NCBI RefSeq assembly: GCF_051251695.1
Contig: NZ_JBPOEU010000005.1
Span: 1 to 64,000, forward strand
Source: Maritalea sp051251695
Lineage (GTDB): Bacteria; Pseudomonadota; Alphaproteobacteria; Rhizobiales; Devosiaceae
Length of the DNA stretch: 64,000 bases
Reading direction: 5' to 3'
A program made the translations under genes and the position numbers. Of the stretch, positions 18,293 to 26,947 are shown one piece after another; position 1 is the stretch's first letter; each line of letters starts with the position of its first letter. Under the pieces are notes generated by a model. That model had not been told where the DNA came from. It saw only the letters and a list, made by a program, of their open reading frames with translations, and ran no database searches.

Positions 18293-18613
18293 ATGGCTAA
18301 AATCACCTATGTAGAAGCCAATGGCACGCGCCATGACGTTGAAGCAGAAACTGGATCAACGGTCATGGAAAATGCCATACGCAATGATGTTCCTGGCATT
18401 GTGGCAGAATGCGGCGGTGCGTGTACCTGTGCAACTTGTCATGTCTATGTTGATAAAGACTGGACCGCGAAAGCTGGTGGCCCTTCTGTTATGGAAGAAG
18501 ATATGCTGGATTTCGCCTTTGATGTGAAAGATGAGAGCCGTTTGTCTTGCCAAATCAAGGTTTCAGATGAACTTGACGGCCTCGTTGTTCATGTCCCTGA
18601 AAATCAGGCATAG
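18293..18613 (+). CDS. [2Fe-2S] ferredoxin (adrenodoxin type)
   Basis: 106 residues. Cysteines for the cluster: CGGACTCATCH (C-x5-C-x2-C) near residue 39 and a fourth Cys in RLSCQIK, the pattern of FdxB/FdVI/adrenodoxin-like proteins. AAGGAACACC precedes the ATG. It is a close paralogue of the ferredoxin at 24601-24933, so the sulfate-assimilation genes are bracketed by two related ferredoxins. Possible electron donor to sulfite or APS reduction, or to other monooxygenase and assembly systems. Confidence 0.9.
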   Translation: MAKITYVEANGTRHDVEAETGSTVMENAIRNDVPGIVAECGGACTCATCHVYVDKDWTAKAGGPSVMEEDMLDFAFDVKDESRLSCQIKVSDELDGLVVHVPENQA

Positions 18614-18819
18614 ATTTCTCCCAAATTGATTTCGGGAAGAATTTTTCTACAAATCGTGTCATTTTTGAGATGAAATTTCTCATGCTGGTCCAAATTGCCT
18701 AGTTGGCGTTTTGCACTGTGTCGATTTAGTAGAAAATGTAAAAATCTAACAATTTCAATGACTTGGCTTTATGCGAAGAGTGTCTTATTTTAGCTTCATC
18801 GATTAATCGAGGTCGCAAA

Positions 18820-20283
18820 ATGACACGTCTGGGCATATTCCCTGTATCCTACAAGGTTCGGGGCAAGAAAATCGTTATTGTTGGTGGTGGTGTGGAAGCA
18901 CTGGCCAAGGCGCGTCTTGCGGTAAAGACAGATGCGCATGTGCTTGTTGTTGCGCGCAAGATCGAAGTTGATTTTTCAGCGCTAACGGCTACCGATGCAC
19001 ATATCGAGATTCTTCAAGAAGCATTCGCCATGCATCACTTGGACAATGCCGCACTGGTTTTTGTTGGTGATGAAGGCCCGGACGCTGAGATAGCTAAACG
19101 ACTGACGAAAGAGGCTGGTTTACCGCTTAACGTTGTCGATCAGCCCGCGCTTTGCGATTTTTTTACCCCCGCCATAGTTGATCGTGCGCCGATTTCGATT
19201 GCAATCTCCTCCGAAGGCGAAGCACCTGTTTTGGCCCGTTTGGTACGGGCTAAAATTGAAGCTTTGTTGCCGCTGCATCTTGGCGTATTGGCTGGTCTAG
19301 CCGGTGGCTTGCGACATTTGGTTGAGCAGCTGATCAGTTCTGGTGATCGCCGCCGCAAATTTTATCAAGAACTTTTAGCATCGTCCCAGGTCGAAGATGC
19401 GTTGGCCAACGGCCAGCAAGATAAGGCCAATCAATTGGCCAACCAGTTGCTGGTGGAACACGCCAATGTTGTCCAAAGCGTTGGTGCTCAGCGTCAAGGA
19501 TTTGTGCATTTGGTCGGTGCGGGGCCGGGGGCTGAAGATTTGCTGACGCTTCGGGCGCAACGGGTTTTACAAAGTGCGGACGTCATTGTGCATGATCAGT
19601 TGGTGCCAGAAGCTGTTGTGCAAATGGGTCGACGGGACGCTGAGCGGGTGCCGGTGGGCAAAGCCAAAGGCCGTCATTCCTTTACGCAGAAACGTATCAA
19701 CAAGTTGATTGTTGAGCTTGCGCAGACAGGTAAGCAGGTTGTGCGGCTCAAAGCTGGCGATCCGATGATTTTTGGTCGCGCGGCTGAAGAAATTGAAGCG
19801 ATGGATGAAGCTGGCGTGGAATATGCAATTGTTCCTGGTATCACCGCCGCCGCCGCTGCCGCATCTGATGCGCACTTGCCCGTCACCTTGCGCAATGTCG
19901 CCTCTGGTGTGGTTTATGCCACTGCGCACGGCGCGAATGACACAACCGTGACCCATTGGGCGACCTTAGCGAAATCAGGCCTAACGCTTGGCATTTATAT
20001 GGGCAAATCCATTATGCAGGATGTGGCGAAAGAGCTGGTTGCCGAAGGGTTATCACCAACAACGCCATTGGGCATCGTGGTCAATGCGGGCCGCACGAAC
20101 AGCACGCGATACTTGTCCAGTTTGGCAGAAATTTCAAATGAAGTGCCGCAATTGGCTGACGGTCCAGCAATCGTTTTTGTTGGGGAAGCCGTGGCCAGCG
20201 GCAAGTGGCAGATCCAAATGGATCAACCCGTTTTAGATCAAAATTCAACTGGGGGCGCGCTCCCTGAAATTCAGGTGGCGTAA
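18820..20283 (+). CDS. cysG: Siroheme synthase (fused CysG)
   Basis: 487 residues from the ATG at 18820 (AGGTCG upstream); the longer frame from 18763 adds residues that are not part of the fold. N-terminal half: NAD-binding precorrin-2 dehydrogenase/ferrochelatase (KKIVIVGGGVEALAKARLA). C-terminal half (from about residue 225): uroporphyrinogen-III C-methyltransferase with VGAGPGAEDLLTLRA, VRLKAGDPMIFGR and VPGITAA. Makes siroheme, the cofactor of CysI encoded two genes later. A perfect 12-bp palindrome TCGATTAATCGA (18799-18810) lies just before the ribosome site and could be an operator. First gene of cysG-DUF2849-cysI-cysH. Confidence 0.95.
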   Translation: MTRLGIFPVSYKVRGKKIVIVGGGVEALAKARLAVKTDAHVLVVARKIEVDFSALTATDAHIEILQEAFAMHHLDNAALVFVGDEGPDAEIAKRLTKEAGLPLNVVDQPALCDFFTPAIVDRAPISIAISSEGEAPVLARLVRAKIEALLPLHLGVLAGLAGGLRHLVEQLISSGDRRRKFYQELLASSQVEDALANGQQDKANQLANQLLVEHANVVQSVGAQRQGFVHLVGAGPGAEDLLTLRAQRVLQSADVIVHDQLVPEAVVQMGRRDAERVPVGKAKGRHSFTQKRINKLIVELAQTGKQVVRLKAGDPMIFGRAAEEIEAMDEAGVEYAIVPGITAAAAAASDAHLPVTLRNVASGVVYATAHGANDTTVTHWATLAKSGLTLGIYMGKSIMQDVAKELVAEGLSPTTPLGIVVNAGRTNSTRYLSSLAEISNEVPQLADGPAIVFVGEAVASGKWQIQMDQPVLDQNSTGGALPEIQVA

Positions 20284-20294
20284 AGGATATTCAG

Positions 20295-20603
20295 ATGAAC
20301 GCAATTACTGCAAATGAACTAATCTCGGGTGCTGTTGTGTACCTTTACGAAAATGGAGACTTCGGTGTTGATCTTCAGCAAGCCAAGCTTTTTGGTGCAG
20401 AAGAGCAAACAGATCTCGCAGCGTTTATGGCAAAGGCTGCGCTGAACATCAGATTGGTGAGCCTTGAGGCCATTGATGTTGAAGTGAGCGAAACTGGCAC
20501 CGTGTGGGCCAATCGCTTAAGAGAGCAAATTAGGGCAGATGGCCCAACCGTTGGTGGCTTTGCGCGTCAAAGTCTAGAAGGAGCCGATCATGTATCGCTA
20601 TGA
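20295..20603 (+). CDS. DUF2849 protein of the cys operon
   Basis: 102 residues. Small acidic protein starting with an ANELISGAVVYLYENGDFGVDLQ segment, as in DUF2849 proteins that sit between cysG and cysI in many Rhizobiales. It starts 11 bp after cysG and its end overlaps the cysI start by 14 bp, so it is translated as part of the operon. Its role is not known; context suggests help in sulfite reductase function or assembly. Confidence 0.85.
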   Translation: MNAITANELISGAVVYLYENGDFGVDLQQAKLFGAEEQTDLAAFMAKAALNIRLVSLEAIDVEVSETGTVWANRLREQIRADGPTVGGFARQSLEGADHVSL

Positions 20604-22236
20604 TGAATTTGATGCGGCTTTTGTCCGTCAGCGTACTGAGCAGTTTTCGCACCAAGTTGAACGCCGCCTGACCGGCGAGCTAACGGAGGACCAATTTCGT
20701 CCGTTGCGTTTGATGAATGGTCTTTATTTGCAGTTGCACGCCTATATGCTGCGCGTCGCGGTGCCTTACGGCACCATGAATTCGACCCAGTTGCGTAAGC
20801 TTGCGCATATCGCGCGTAAATATGACCGGGGATACGGTCACTTTACGACCCGTCAGAACATTCAGTTCAATTGGCCCAAACTCAAAGATGTACCTGCCAT
20901 TTTAGCTGAGCTGGCCAGTGTTGAAATGCATGCCATTCAAACGTCTGGCAATTGCATTCGCAACGTGACGACAGACCAGTTTGCAGGCGCAGCGGCAGAC
21001 GAGATTATTGATCCGCGTCCTGTAGCTGAAATTATTCGCCAATGGTCTTCTTTGCACCCTGAATTTTCGTTTTTGCCACGTAAATTCAAAATCGCGATCA
21101 CGGGTGCGCCCCAAGATCGTGCGGCAGTTAAGTTCCATGATATTGGCTTGATGGCGACCACGAATGACGCGGGCAAAGTTGGCTGGCGGGTATTTGTTGG
21201 CGGCGGTTTAGGCCGTACGCCGATGGTGGGCAAAGAGATTTCCGATTTTGTTGCCGACGAGTATTTGTTACCATATCTGGAAGCCATTTTGCGCGTTTAC
21301 AACATGCACGGCCGTCGCGACAACAAGTATAAAGCGCGGATCAAGATCCTTGTGCATGAAACGGGCATTGAGACCATTCGGGAACAGGTTGAAGCTGAAT
21401 TTGCTGAAATCAAAGAGGGCGTCTTGAAGCTGCCCCAAGGCGAATTGACCCGCATTACCGAGTATTTTGCAGCGCCTAGTTTTACACCGCAAACCGACAC
21501 CGCAATTGATGTGGCACAGTTTGAAGCGACGGATAGCGCTTATGCGCGGTTCCTGAAGCGCAACCTGCATCCGCACCGCGAAGAAGGCTATGTCAGCGTT
21601 ACGGTTTCTTTGAAACCCATCGGTGGTGTGCCCGGCGATGCAACTGACGTGCAAATGGAAGCAATCGCTGATTTGGCAGAGCAATATAGCTTTGACGAAT
21701 TGCGCGTGAGCCACGAGCAAAATTTAGTGTTGCCCCATGTCGCGATTGGCGATGTTCGCGCGATTTATGACGTTTTGGTTGAGCAAGGATTGCAAGAAGG
21801 TAATGCAGGATTGCTTTCGGACATTATCGCATGTCCCGGCCTTGATTATTGTGCGTTGGCCAATGCCCGTTCTATTCCGATTGCCCAAGCAATTTCTGAG
21901 AAGTTTGCGGATCGCGAAGAAGAATTTGGCGAGTTAAAGCTCAAGATTTCGGGCTGTATCAATGCCTGTGGGCACCACCATGTGGGACATATTGGTATTC
22001 TTGGTGTTGAGAAGAAAGGCACTGAGCTTTACCAAATTACCGTTGGTGGAGATGCAACCGAGAACGCATCTGTCGGCACAATTTTGGGCCGTGGCGTCGT
22101 CGCAGAAGAAGTGCCGGGCGCGCTTGAGAAATTGCTCAACCGCTACATGGCAGAGCGCCAAAATGCAGACGAAAGCTTTATTGATGCTTATCGTCGATTG
22201 GGTGACGCACCTTTTAAGGAGGCGCTTTATGGTTAG
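20590..22236 (+). CDS. cysI: Assimilatory sulfite reductase, hemoprotein (CysI)
   Basis: 548 residues. Reduces sulfite to sulfide with six electrons at a siroheme-[4Fe-4S] centre. The two cysteine motifs that bind the centre are present: CPGLDYC and CINACGHHH in the C-terminal half. FTTRQNIQFNW and SGNCIRNVT belong to the substrate/siroheme-binding parts. No cysJ flavoprotein is encoded in the operon; a ferredoxin-NADP reductase and two ferredoxins are, so electrons probably come through ferredoxin. An 8-bp overlap with cysH follows. Confidence 0.93.
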   Translation: MYRYDEFDAAFVRQRTEQFSHQVERRLTGELTEDQFRPLRLMNGLYLQLHAYMLRVAVPYGTMNSTQLRKLAHIARKYDRGYGHFTTRQNIQFNWPKLKDVPAILAELASVEMHAIQTSGNCIRNVTTDQFAGAAADEIIDPRPVAEIIRQWSSLHPEFSFLPRKFKIAITGAPQDRAAVKFHDIGLMATTNDAGKVGWRVFVGGGLGRTPMVGKEISDFVADEYLLPYLEAILRVYNMHGRRDNKYKARIKILVHETGIETIREQVEAEFAEIKEGVLKLPQGELTRITEYFAAPSFTPQTDTAIDVAQFEATDSAYARFLKRNLHPHREEGYVSVTVSLKPIGGVPGDATDVQMEAIADLAEQYSFDELRVSHEQNLVLPHVAIGDVRAIYDVLVEQGLQEGNAGLLSDIIACPGLDYCALANARSIPIAQAISEKFADREEEFGELKLKISGCINACGHHHVGHIGILGVEKKGTELYQITVGGDATENASVGTILGRGVVAEEVPGALEKLLNRYMAERQNADESFIDAYRRLGDAPFKEALYG

Positions 22237-23515
22237 TTCAAATTTAGCCCACGCAGCAACAGTAAAGCCACGTCCAACGGATTTGGAACTGGTTGCGTTG
22301 AACGGCATGTTTGACGAGAAGGACGGCTTGTCCGTTCTGCGGCATGCGCTTAACGAGGACATATCTCCAAATTCGATTGCTATGGTCTCCTCGTTTGGCG
22401 CGGATAGTTCGGTGTTGTTGCACATGGTTGCCCAGATCAATCCTCATCAAGAGGTTTTGTTTTTGGAAACAGGCAAGCATTTTGCCGAGACACTTGAATA
22501 TGTTGAGATGATGAAAAAGCATCTTGGTCTGACCAATGTGCGCTTTTTGGAGCCTGACACCAAAGACGTTGAGCGCTTTGACGCTAAGGGTGACCTTTGG
22601 CAAACGGACCCAGATAGCTGTTGTCATATTCGTAAGACCGAACCACTTGATGCAGCGCTTAAGAACTATGGCGGCTGGGTGACGGGCCGTAAGCGGTTCC
22701 AGACCAATGATCGTGGTGTGTTGCCGCATTTTGAGTTGACCACGGACGACCGGATAAAAGTCAATCCGCTGGCCTACTGGGACAATGATGATGTGAAAGC
22801 CTATCGGGAAGCGCACGATTTGCCTGCGCATCCATTGTTCTTGAAGGGGTATCTTTCCATCGGTTGTGCGCCATGCACATCGATGGTGAAGGACGGGGAA
22901 GACCCACGTTCTGGCCGTTGGCGCGGCAAGGACAAAACCGAATGTGGCATTCATTTTGATGTGAGTGGCAAAATAGCTAATCCGGGTGCAGAGTTGGAAC
23001 AAAGCCAAATGAATTTGTTTAAAGACGGCGCGTTTATCGCCGATAATTGGCGTGACCTTCAAGAAGATGAAGCGCTGAATGATCTGCATCATGTCCATAT
23101 TCCACTAAGCGTATATGTTGACAATAAAAGCGAAGTTGACGCCCAGCAAGGTGCTGTCGGTATCCTCTTGCAGGCTGGCGACGATGTTGACGCCCTTGGT
23201 GAGAACGCGAAGCGTTTCGCCTCCATTGTGGTCGAGTTTCCAGCGTTCACAGACGGCCGGGGATATTCTTACGCGCGGCTTTTGCGGGAGCGTTATGACT
23301 ATACTGGTGAGCTGCGCGCCCGTGGCGACATTCTGACCGATCAGGTTCCATATTTCCAAAGATGTGGATTTGACGCCTTGACTGTTGGAAATGCAGCGAC
23401 CAGAAAAGCACTTGAAGAAAATGACCTTGGTGAGGTATCGATCTTCATGCAACCTATTGGGGCATCCGCTGAGGTGCCTGTTGGAACACGTCCGTTTTTG
23501 CGGCGGGCAAAATAA
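22229..23515 (+). CDS. cysH: APS reductase CysH fused to DUF934
   Basis: 428 residues from the ATG at 22229, preceded by AAGGAGG. Residues about 1-245 are an adenylylsulfate reductase: PP-loop SSFGADSSVLLHM, SCCHIRK (Cys131/132) and GCAPC (about 212-215) for the [4Fe-4S] cluster found in APS-type enzymes, and the C-terminal ECGIH catalytic Cys. Residues about 263-428 are a complete DUF934 domain (LFKDGAFIADNW, FPAFTDGRGYSYARLLRER, GDILTDQ). DUF934 is usually a separate gene between cysI and cysH; here it is missing from that place and joined in frame to the CysH end. No frameshift or stop lies at the join. Confidence 0.92.
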   Translation: MVSSNLAHAATVKPRPTDLELVALNGMFDEKDGLSVLRHALNEDISPNSIAMVSSFGADSSVLLHMVAQINPHQEVLFLETGKHFAETLEYVEMMKKHLGLTNVRFLEPDTKDVERFDAKGDLWQTDPDSCCHIRKTEPLDAALKNYGGWVTGRKRFQTNDRGVLPHFELTTDDRIKVNPLAYWDNDDVKAYREAHDLPAHPLFLKGYLSIGCAPCTSMVKDGEDPRSGRWRGKDKTECGIHFDVSGKIANPGAELEQSQMNLFKDGAFIADNWRDLQEDEALNDLHHVHIPLSVYVDNKSEVDAQQGAVGILLQAGDDVDALGENAKRFASIVVEFPAFTDGRGYSYARLLRERYDYTGELRARGDILTDQVPYFQRCGFDALTVGNAATRKALEENDLGEVSIFMQPIGASAEVPVGTRPFLRRAK

Positions 23516-23569
23516 TAAACTTACTGGGTGGTCCAGCGCCCGCGATAAAATACGAAGAGAGTACGAAAA

Positions 23570-24601
23570 ATGAGCGAGCGTGAGATTGTCACCGACGTGG
23601 TGATCATCGGTGCAGGCCCTGTTGGTCTTTTTGCCGTTTTTGAATTGGGTTTGCTGGACATTAAATGCCACCTGATCGATATTTTGGACAAGCCGGGCGG
23701 CCAATGTGCCGAGCTTTATCCTGAAAAGCCGATCTATGACATTCCGGGTTTTCCAGAAATTTCTGGCCAAGAACTGACCAATAATTTGTTGGAGCAGGCT
23801 GAGCCGTTCGCCCCAACTTACCATTACAATCAAATGGTAACGGCGCTTGAGAAGCAAGCTGACGGGTCTTACATCGTTCAGACCGACGACAACCAAACAT
23901 TCAAATGTAAGGTTGTGGTTATCGCCGCTGGCGGCGGGTCTTTTCAGCCCAAACGCCCTCCAGTGCCCGGCATTGAAGAATATGAGAACAAGTCTGTGTT
24001 CTACGCCGTGCGTCGTCGCGAAGAATTCCGCGACCATGACATCGTAATCGTTGGCGGTGGCGATAGTGCGCTGGACTGGACATTGAACCTTGCTGATATT
24101 GCTAAATCTGTAACACTTGTACACCGTCGCGACAGCTTCCGCGCCCATACGGACAGTGTGAATAAGATGCGTGCGCTGGTTGAAGCCGGCAAGATCAAGT
24201 TTGAGCTTGGCCAAATTGGCGACCTTGTAGGCGAAAATGGCCAGCTGAGCGCCGTGAACATTAAAAGCAAAGAAGAAGGCGTGAAATCACTGCCTGCTTC
24301 GCGCTTGTTGCCGTTCTTTGGCTTGACCATGAAACTAGGGCCGGTAGCTGATTGGGGGCTTAACCTGCATGAAAACCTGATCAATGTGGACACTGAGAAG
24401 TTCGCCACATCCGAAGAAGGTATCTATGCGATTGGTGACATCAATCACTATCCCGGTAAGCTTAAATTGATCCTTTCTGGTTTCCATGAGGCGGCATTGA
24501 TGGCCCATGCAGCGAAGAAAATTATCCATCCGGATCAAAAGGTTGTGTTTCAATACACAACTTCTTCGACCAGCTTGCAGAAGAAGCTTGGGGTAAAATA
24601 A
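23570..24601 (+). CDS. Ferredoxin-NADP+ reductase, thioredoxin-reductase-like type
   Basis: 343 residues. FAD motif VIIGAGPVGLFA at the N-terminus, GGQCAELYPEKPIYDIPGFP, NADPH motif IVGGGDSALDW near residue 160 and the second FAD motif AIGDINHYPGKLKLILSGFHEA. The CxxC of thioredoxin reductases is absent, which marks the FNR type known from Bacillus YumC and alphaproteobacteria. Its stop shares one base with the start of the ferredoxin gene that follows (TAATG), so the pair is co-translated and very likely works as one electron chain. Confidence 0.92.
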   Translation: MSEREIVTDVVIIGAGPVGLFAVFELGLLDIKCHLIDILDKPGGQCAELYPEKPIYDIPGFPEISGQELTNNLLEQAEPFAPTYHYNQMVTALEKQADGSYIVQTDDNQTFKCKVVVIAAGGGSFQPKRPPVPGIEEYENKSVFYAVRRREEFRDHDIVIVGGGDSALDWTLNLADIAKSVTLVHRRDSFRAHTDSVNKMRALVEAGKIKFELGQIGDLVGENGQLSAVNIKSKEEGVKSLPASRLLPFFGLTMKLGPVADWGLNLHENLINVDTEKFATSEEGIYAIGDINHYPGKLKLILSGFHEAALMAHAAKKIIHPDQKVVFQYTTSSTSLQKKLGVK

Positions 24602-24933
24602 TGCGCGTTTATGTGACAGATCACGACGGTAAAGAGCACGAACTGGAAGCCCTTGATGGTTGGCGGGTGATGGAAGTCATCCGCGATTGGGAATTGCCCA
24701 TTAAAGCTGAATGCGGCGGCGCTTGCGCCTGCGCGACCTGTCACGTTTTCGTTGACCCTGAATGGGCAAACAAGCTCCATCCAGCAACGGACGAAGAGGA
24801 GGATATGTTGGACACGGTTCCCGATGTTCAGGACAATTCTCGTCTTTCTTGTCAGATACTGATGAGCGATGAATTGGATGGGCTTAAAGTTGCCCTTGCA
24901 CCAAGTGCTAAACCAGAAGAAAAAGTTGCCTAG
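24601..24933 (+). CDS. [2Fe-2S] ferredoxin, partner of the FNR
   Basis: 110 residues with CGGACACATCH and a later RLSCQI, the same cluster pattern as the ferredoxin at 18293. The two paralogues differ most at the C-terminus. Overlap with the FNR gene suggests that this is the FNR's redox partner and the probable donor to CysI. Confidence 0.9.
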   Translation: MRVYVTDHDGKEHELEALDGWRVMEVIRDWELPIKAECGGACACATCHVFVDPEWANKLHPATDEEEDMLDTVPDVQDNSRLSCQILMSDELDGLKVALAPSAKPEEKVA

Positions 24934-25098
24934 TTTTCGCTCACGGTGGTTTTTTTAGCCGCCGTGTTGGTGGCTTTGCTCCTGACCCCCGGCACCCCCG
25001 CCGGTAAGTGCTCCTTTGTCGGTGTGAATTTTTCGTTTGCGCCCGAGAAAAGTTGCGCGAAACCGCCCAAGGAATGGCTCACAATTTATACTCGGCCA

Positions 25099-25117
25099 CC
25101 CCGGACTTGATCCGGGG
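25099..25117. repeat. Palindromic element with CTTGA loop (1)
   Basis: CCCCGGA-CTTGA-TCCGGGG: perfect 7-bp arms. Elements of this type, with GACTTGATCC at the centre, are abundant in alphaproteobacterial spacers. Confidence 0.7.
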
Positions 25118-25239
25118 TCATTTCGAACTGCCATTGATGGCTTTGCGCCGTTCTCTTTCTCTTGCGCTCGCGCCGCTGTCCCTCGTACCGATCCGTACCC
25201 GGAGGGGCACGCCTACTTTTTCTAACCCCCACCCTTAAC

Positions 25240-25260
25240 CCCTCCCCACAAGGGGGAGGG
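25240..25260. repeat. G/C palindromic element
   Basis: CCCTCCCC (25240-25247) pairs perfectly with GGGGAGGG (25253-25260). It is preceded by CCCCCACCCTTAA, a common arrangement for this spacer repeat class. Confidence 0.6.
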
Positions 25261-25390
25261 AAACACAAGGTATCAGGGGTCGCTGCACTGTTTTTATATG
25301 CCGCCGTTGGTCGCTTCGCTACCAGCCCGGGCACCCCCGCCAATTGGTGCCCCACTTTGAGGCTGCATGACACCGCCACCCATCATCGTC

Positions 25391-25413
25391 ATACTCGGGC
25401 TTGACCCGAGTAT
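25391..25413. repeat. Palindromic element with CTTGA loop (2)
   Basis: ATACTCGGG-CTTGA-CCCGAGTAT: perfect 9-bp arms around the same CTTGA centre as the element at 25099, but with different arms. Confidence 0.7.
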
Positions 25414-25475
25414 CCGTTTGGGATTTCAGCGCGGCTTATTGAGGCTTTATCTAGATGATACCAACTCCGCACCTA

Positions 25476-26168
25476 CTATTCGGCAAGTATGTCCAAATCA
25501 TAATAAATGCTTTGCAACATCTCAGCATAAGCTCCACTGCTGTCAGCATGATACCCCATGAACTGCAAAGTATTTGCTCCCACAGGCAAGGGTCTGAGCA
25601 TTATCCAATAGCCGTCTGTTGCAGAGGGTGCGACTGAGGGCGCGTTAAATTTCGCTGGTACGCGTTCAAACAGGTTGAAACACTCTTTTGAGCCCATTTT
25701 AAAACGCGCGACGTACTCGACATTTCTACCATTTACAAACACCTGCATATGTTTGAACCCTATGCTTGCGACGGCCACTGTATGTTTTGCGACTGCACAA
25801 CTCATTTCTTCACCAGGTGGTGTGAATGTCAGGGCGTTGATAACAGGGAAAAATATGTGTTTGTTGGCAGGGATTGTGCACTGCCGATGGAGTTGCGCAG
25901 AGCCGAATCCACCAGCGAGAAACCAAATTGGGCCACTTTGATTAACACCGCAAAATGTTCCATCCATGTCATGGATTGGGCTGGATGCTTGTTGCATGGA
26001 ATATGCCCATTCCCACCAATCGTTGACATAATTATGAAGGGGCTTGCCGTAAATTTCTTCTTTGGGCTCAACGACATAGTCGTAGATCGAAAACTCTTTG
26101 TCAGCGAGGGCAAGTTGCGGCAGAAAACATAACGATATCGCGAAAATTAGTCGTGTAAAGTTGCCCAT
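25476..26168 (-). CDS. Secreted protein of unknown function
   Basis: 230 residues with a signal peptide (FTRLIFAISLCFLPQLALA). CTGGAGTATA precedes the ATG. The mature part is rich in aromatic residues: WWEWAY, a Cys in DGTFCGVNQSGPIWFLAGGF, HRQCTIPANKHIFFPVIN, a Cys in EEMSCA and one in SKECF, so two disulfides are possible. The pattern W-x-W, GPIWFLAG and C-x-IPA-x-K-x-IFFPV is one I have a sense of as a widespread family without a name, but I cannot assign a fold or role. It stands alone between two repeat-rich spacers, which suggests an accessory gene. Confidence 0.75.
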   Translation of the reverse strand: MGNFTRLIFAISLCFLPQLALADKEFSIYDYVVEPKEEIYGKPLHNYVNDWWEWAYSMQQASSPIHDMDGTFCGVNQSGPIWFLAGGFGSAQLHRQCTIPANKHIFFPVINALTFTPPGEEMSCAVAKHTVAVASIGFKHMQVFVNGRNVEYVARFKMGSKECFNLFERVPAKFNAPSVAPSATDGYWIMLRPLPVGANTLQFMGYHADSSGAYAEMLQSIYYDLDILAE

Positions 26169-26947
26169 TATATACTCCAGTATGACTTAAAAAATTGCAG
26201 AAAACACTTTGCTTTCGGCATCCAAAATATAGGCTTGCGAGTAAAATATCCGAAGGCATCCAAGCAAAAGTTAAATTTAATTCAGAAACTCAAATCAAAA
26301 GAATCTACGTTAGTAGTGGCTAAATTTTTTGTAGAAAATGCAATGGAGTTTACTACCACTTCTGCGGACAGTTTATCGTGTTTGACTATTCAAGATATAA
26401 AACTACCTAACCAGGGATTGCCCCCAAAAAAGCACAAAACTTATCCTCGTCACTAAGGACCATGCCACAATATCTCACCTTTGATAAAAACCGTGCAGGC
26501 TGTTGACGAATGGCGGGCGGTGGAAGGCAAACCGCATCAGGCGGGGCGCTGACCAAATCAATGGGGATGGCCGGACCACAAGACGTTAGGGTTCGCACTA
26601 TTTGGCTTGTCCAGTCCGACACCGAGGGCAGCCGTAAGTCGCTTATTGGGCACTGTTTCCCTCTAGCACCAAATGATCATGGCGATCTTAGCAGTTTTGG
26701 TGGAGCGCAGGTAAAGGGGATAGAAGGGTTTAGCTCCCTGGGGCAATTCCAGATTGATGCAAAAGACCATTTGCGCGAGGCGTTTGACGTCTCATTACAT
26801 TTATACCAAGTGACGAGATTTCAAACGCCTCGCGCCCTGCAATTTTGACCAAACCGGTAGCCATGCTGATCGGTGGTTTAGGCGTGCCAAAAAATGTGAT
26901 CTAAATGTCGTTTGTCACGTACCAACTTATAAGCATAGGAGACGGTG
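26169..26947. other. 780-bp stretch without a supported gene
   Basis: Several short frames exist (for example on the + strand at 26235-26456 and 26510-26848), but none has a ribosome site plus a family-like sequence. The first 200 bp are AT-rich and the rest G/C-richer, which suggests remains of older insertions. A large inverted repeat at 26773-26835 is listed separately. Confidence 0.6.
26773..26835. repeat. Large imperfect inverted repeat, 21-bp arms
   Basis: The arm from 26773 to 26793 begins GCGCGAGGCGTTTGA and pairs with 26815-26835, which ends TCAAACGCCTCGCGC; two mismatches in 21 bp, 21-nt loop. There is no T tract, so it is not an ordinary terminator. It may be a dispersed palindromic element. 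Confidence 0.75.

Larger units (their letters stand above)
24934..25475. other. 540-bp non-coding stretch with several palindromic repeats
   Basis: Short open frames here are low-complexity and run through the repeats, so no gene is called. Three clear palindromes are listed separately; G/C-rich blocks resembling CCCCCACCC and GGCACCCCCGCC also occur (for instance near 24985 and 25330). This is typical of repeat-rich spacers in alphaproteobacterial chromosomes. Confidence 0.75.

Noticed and set aside
23105..24214. Open frame of 369 codons on the minus strand over cysH and FNR
   Set aside because: It is antisense to two certain genes and has no recognisable family features.
25008..25404. Overlapping short open frames on both strands
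   Set aside because: They run through palindromic repeats and low-complexity G/C blocks; no ribosome site or family pattern.
26407..26848. Short frames on both strands in the 26.2-26.9 kb spacer
   Set aside because: They cross the large inverted repeat and show no protein-like pattern; no convincing start sites.
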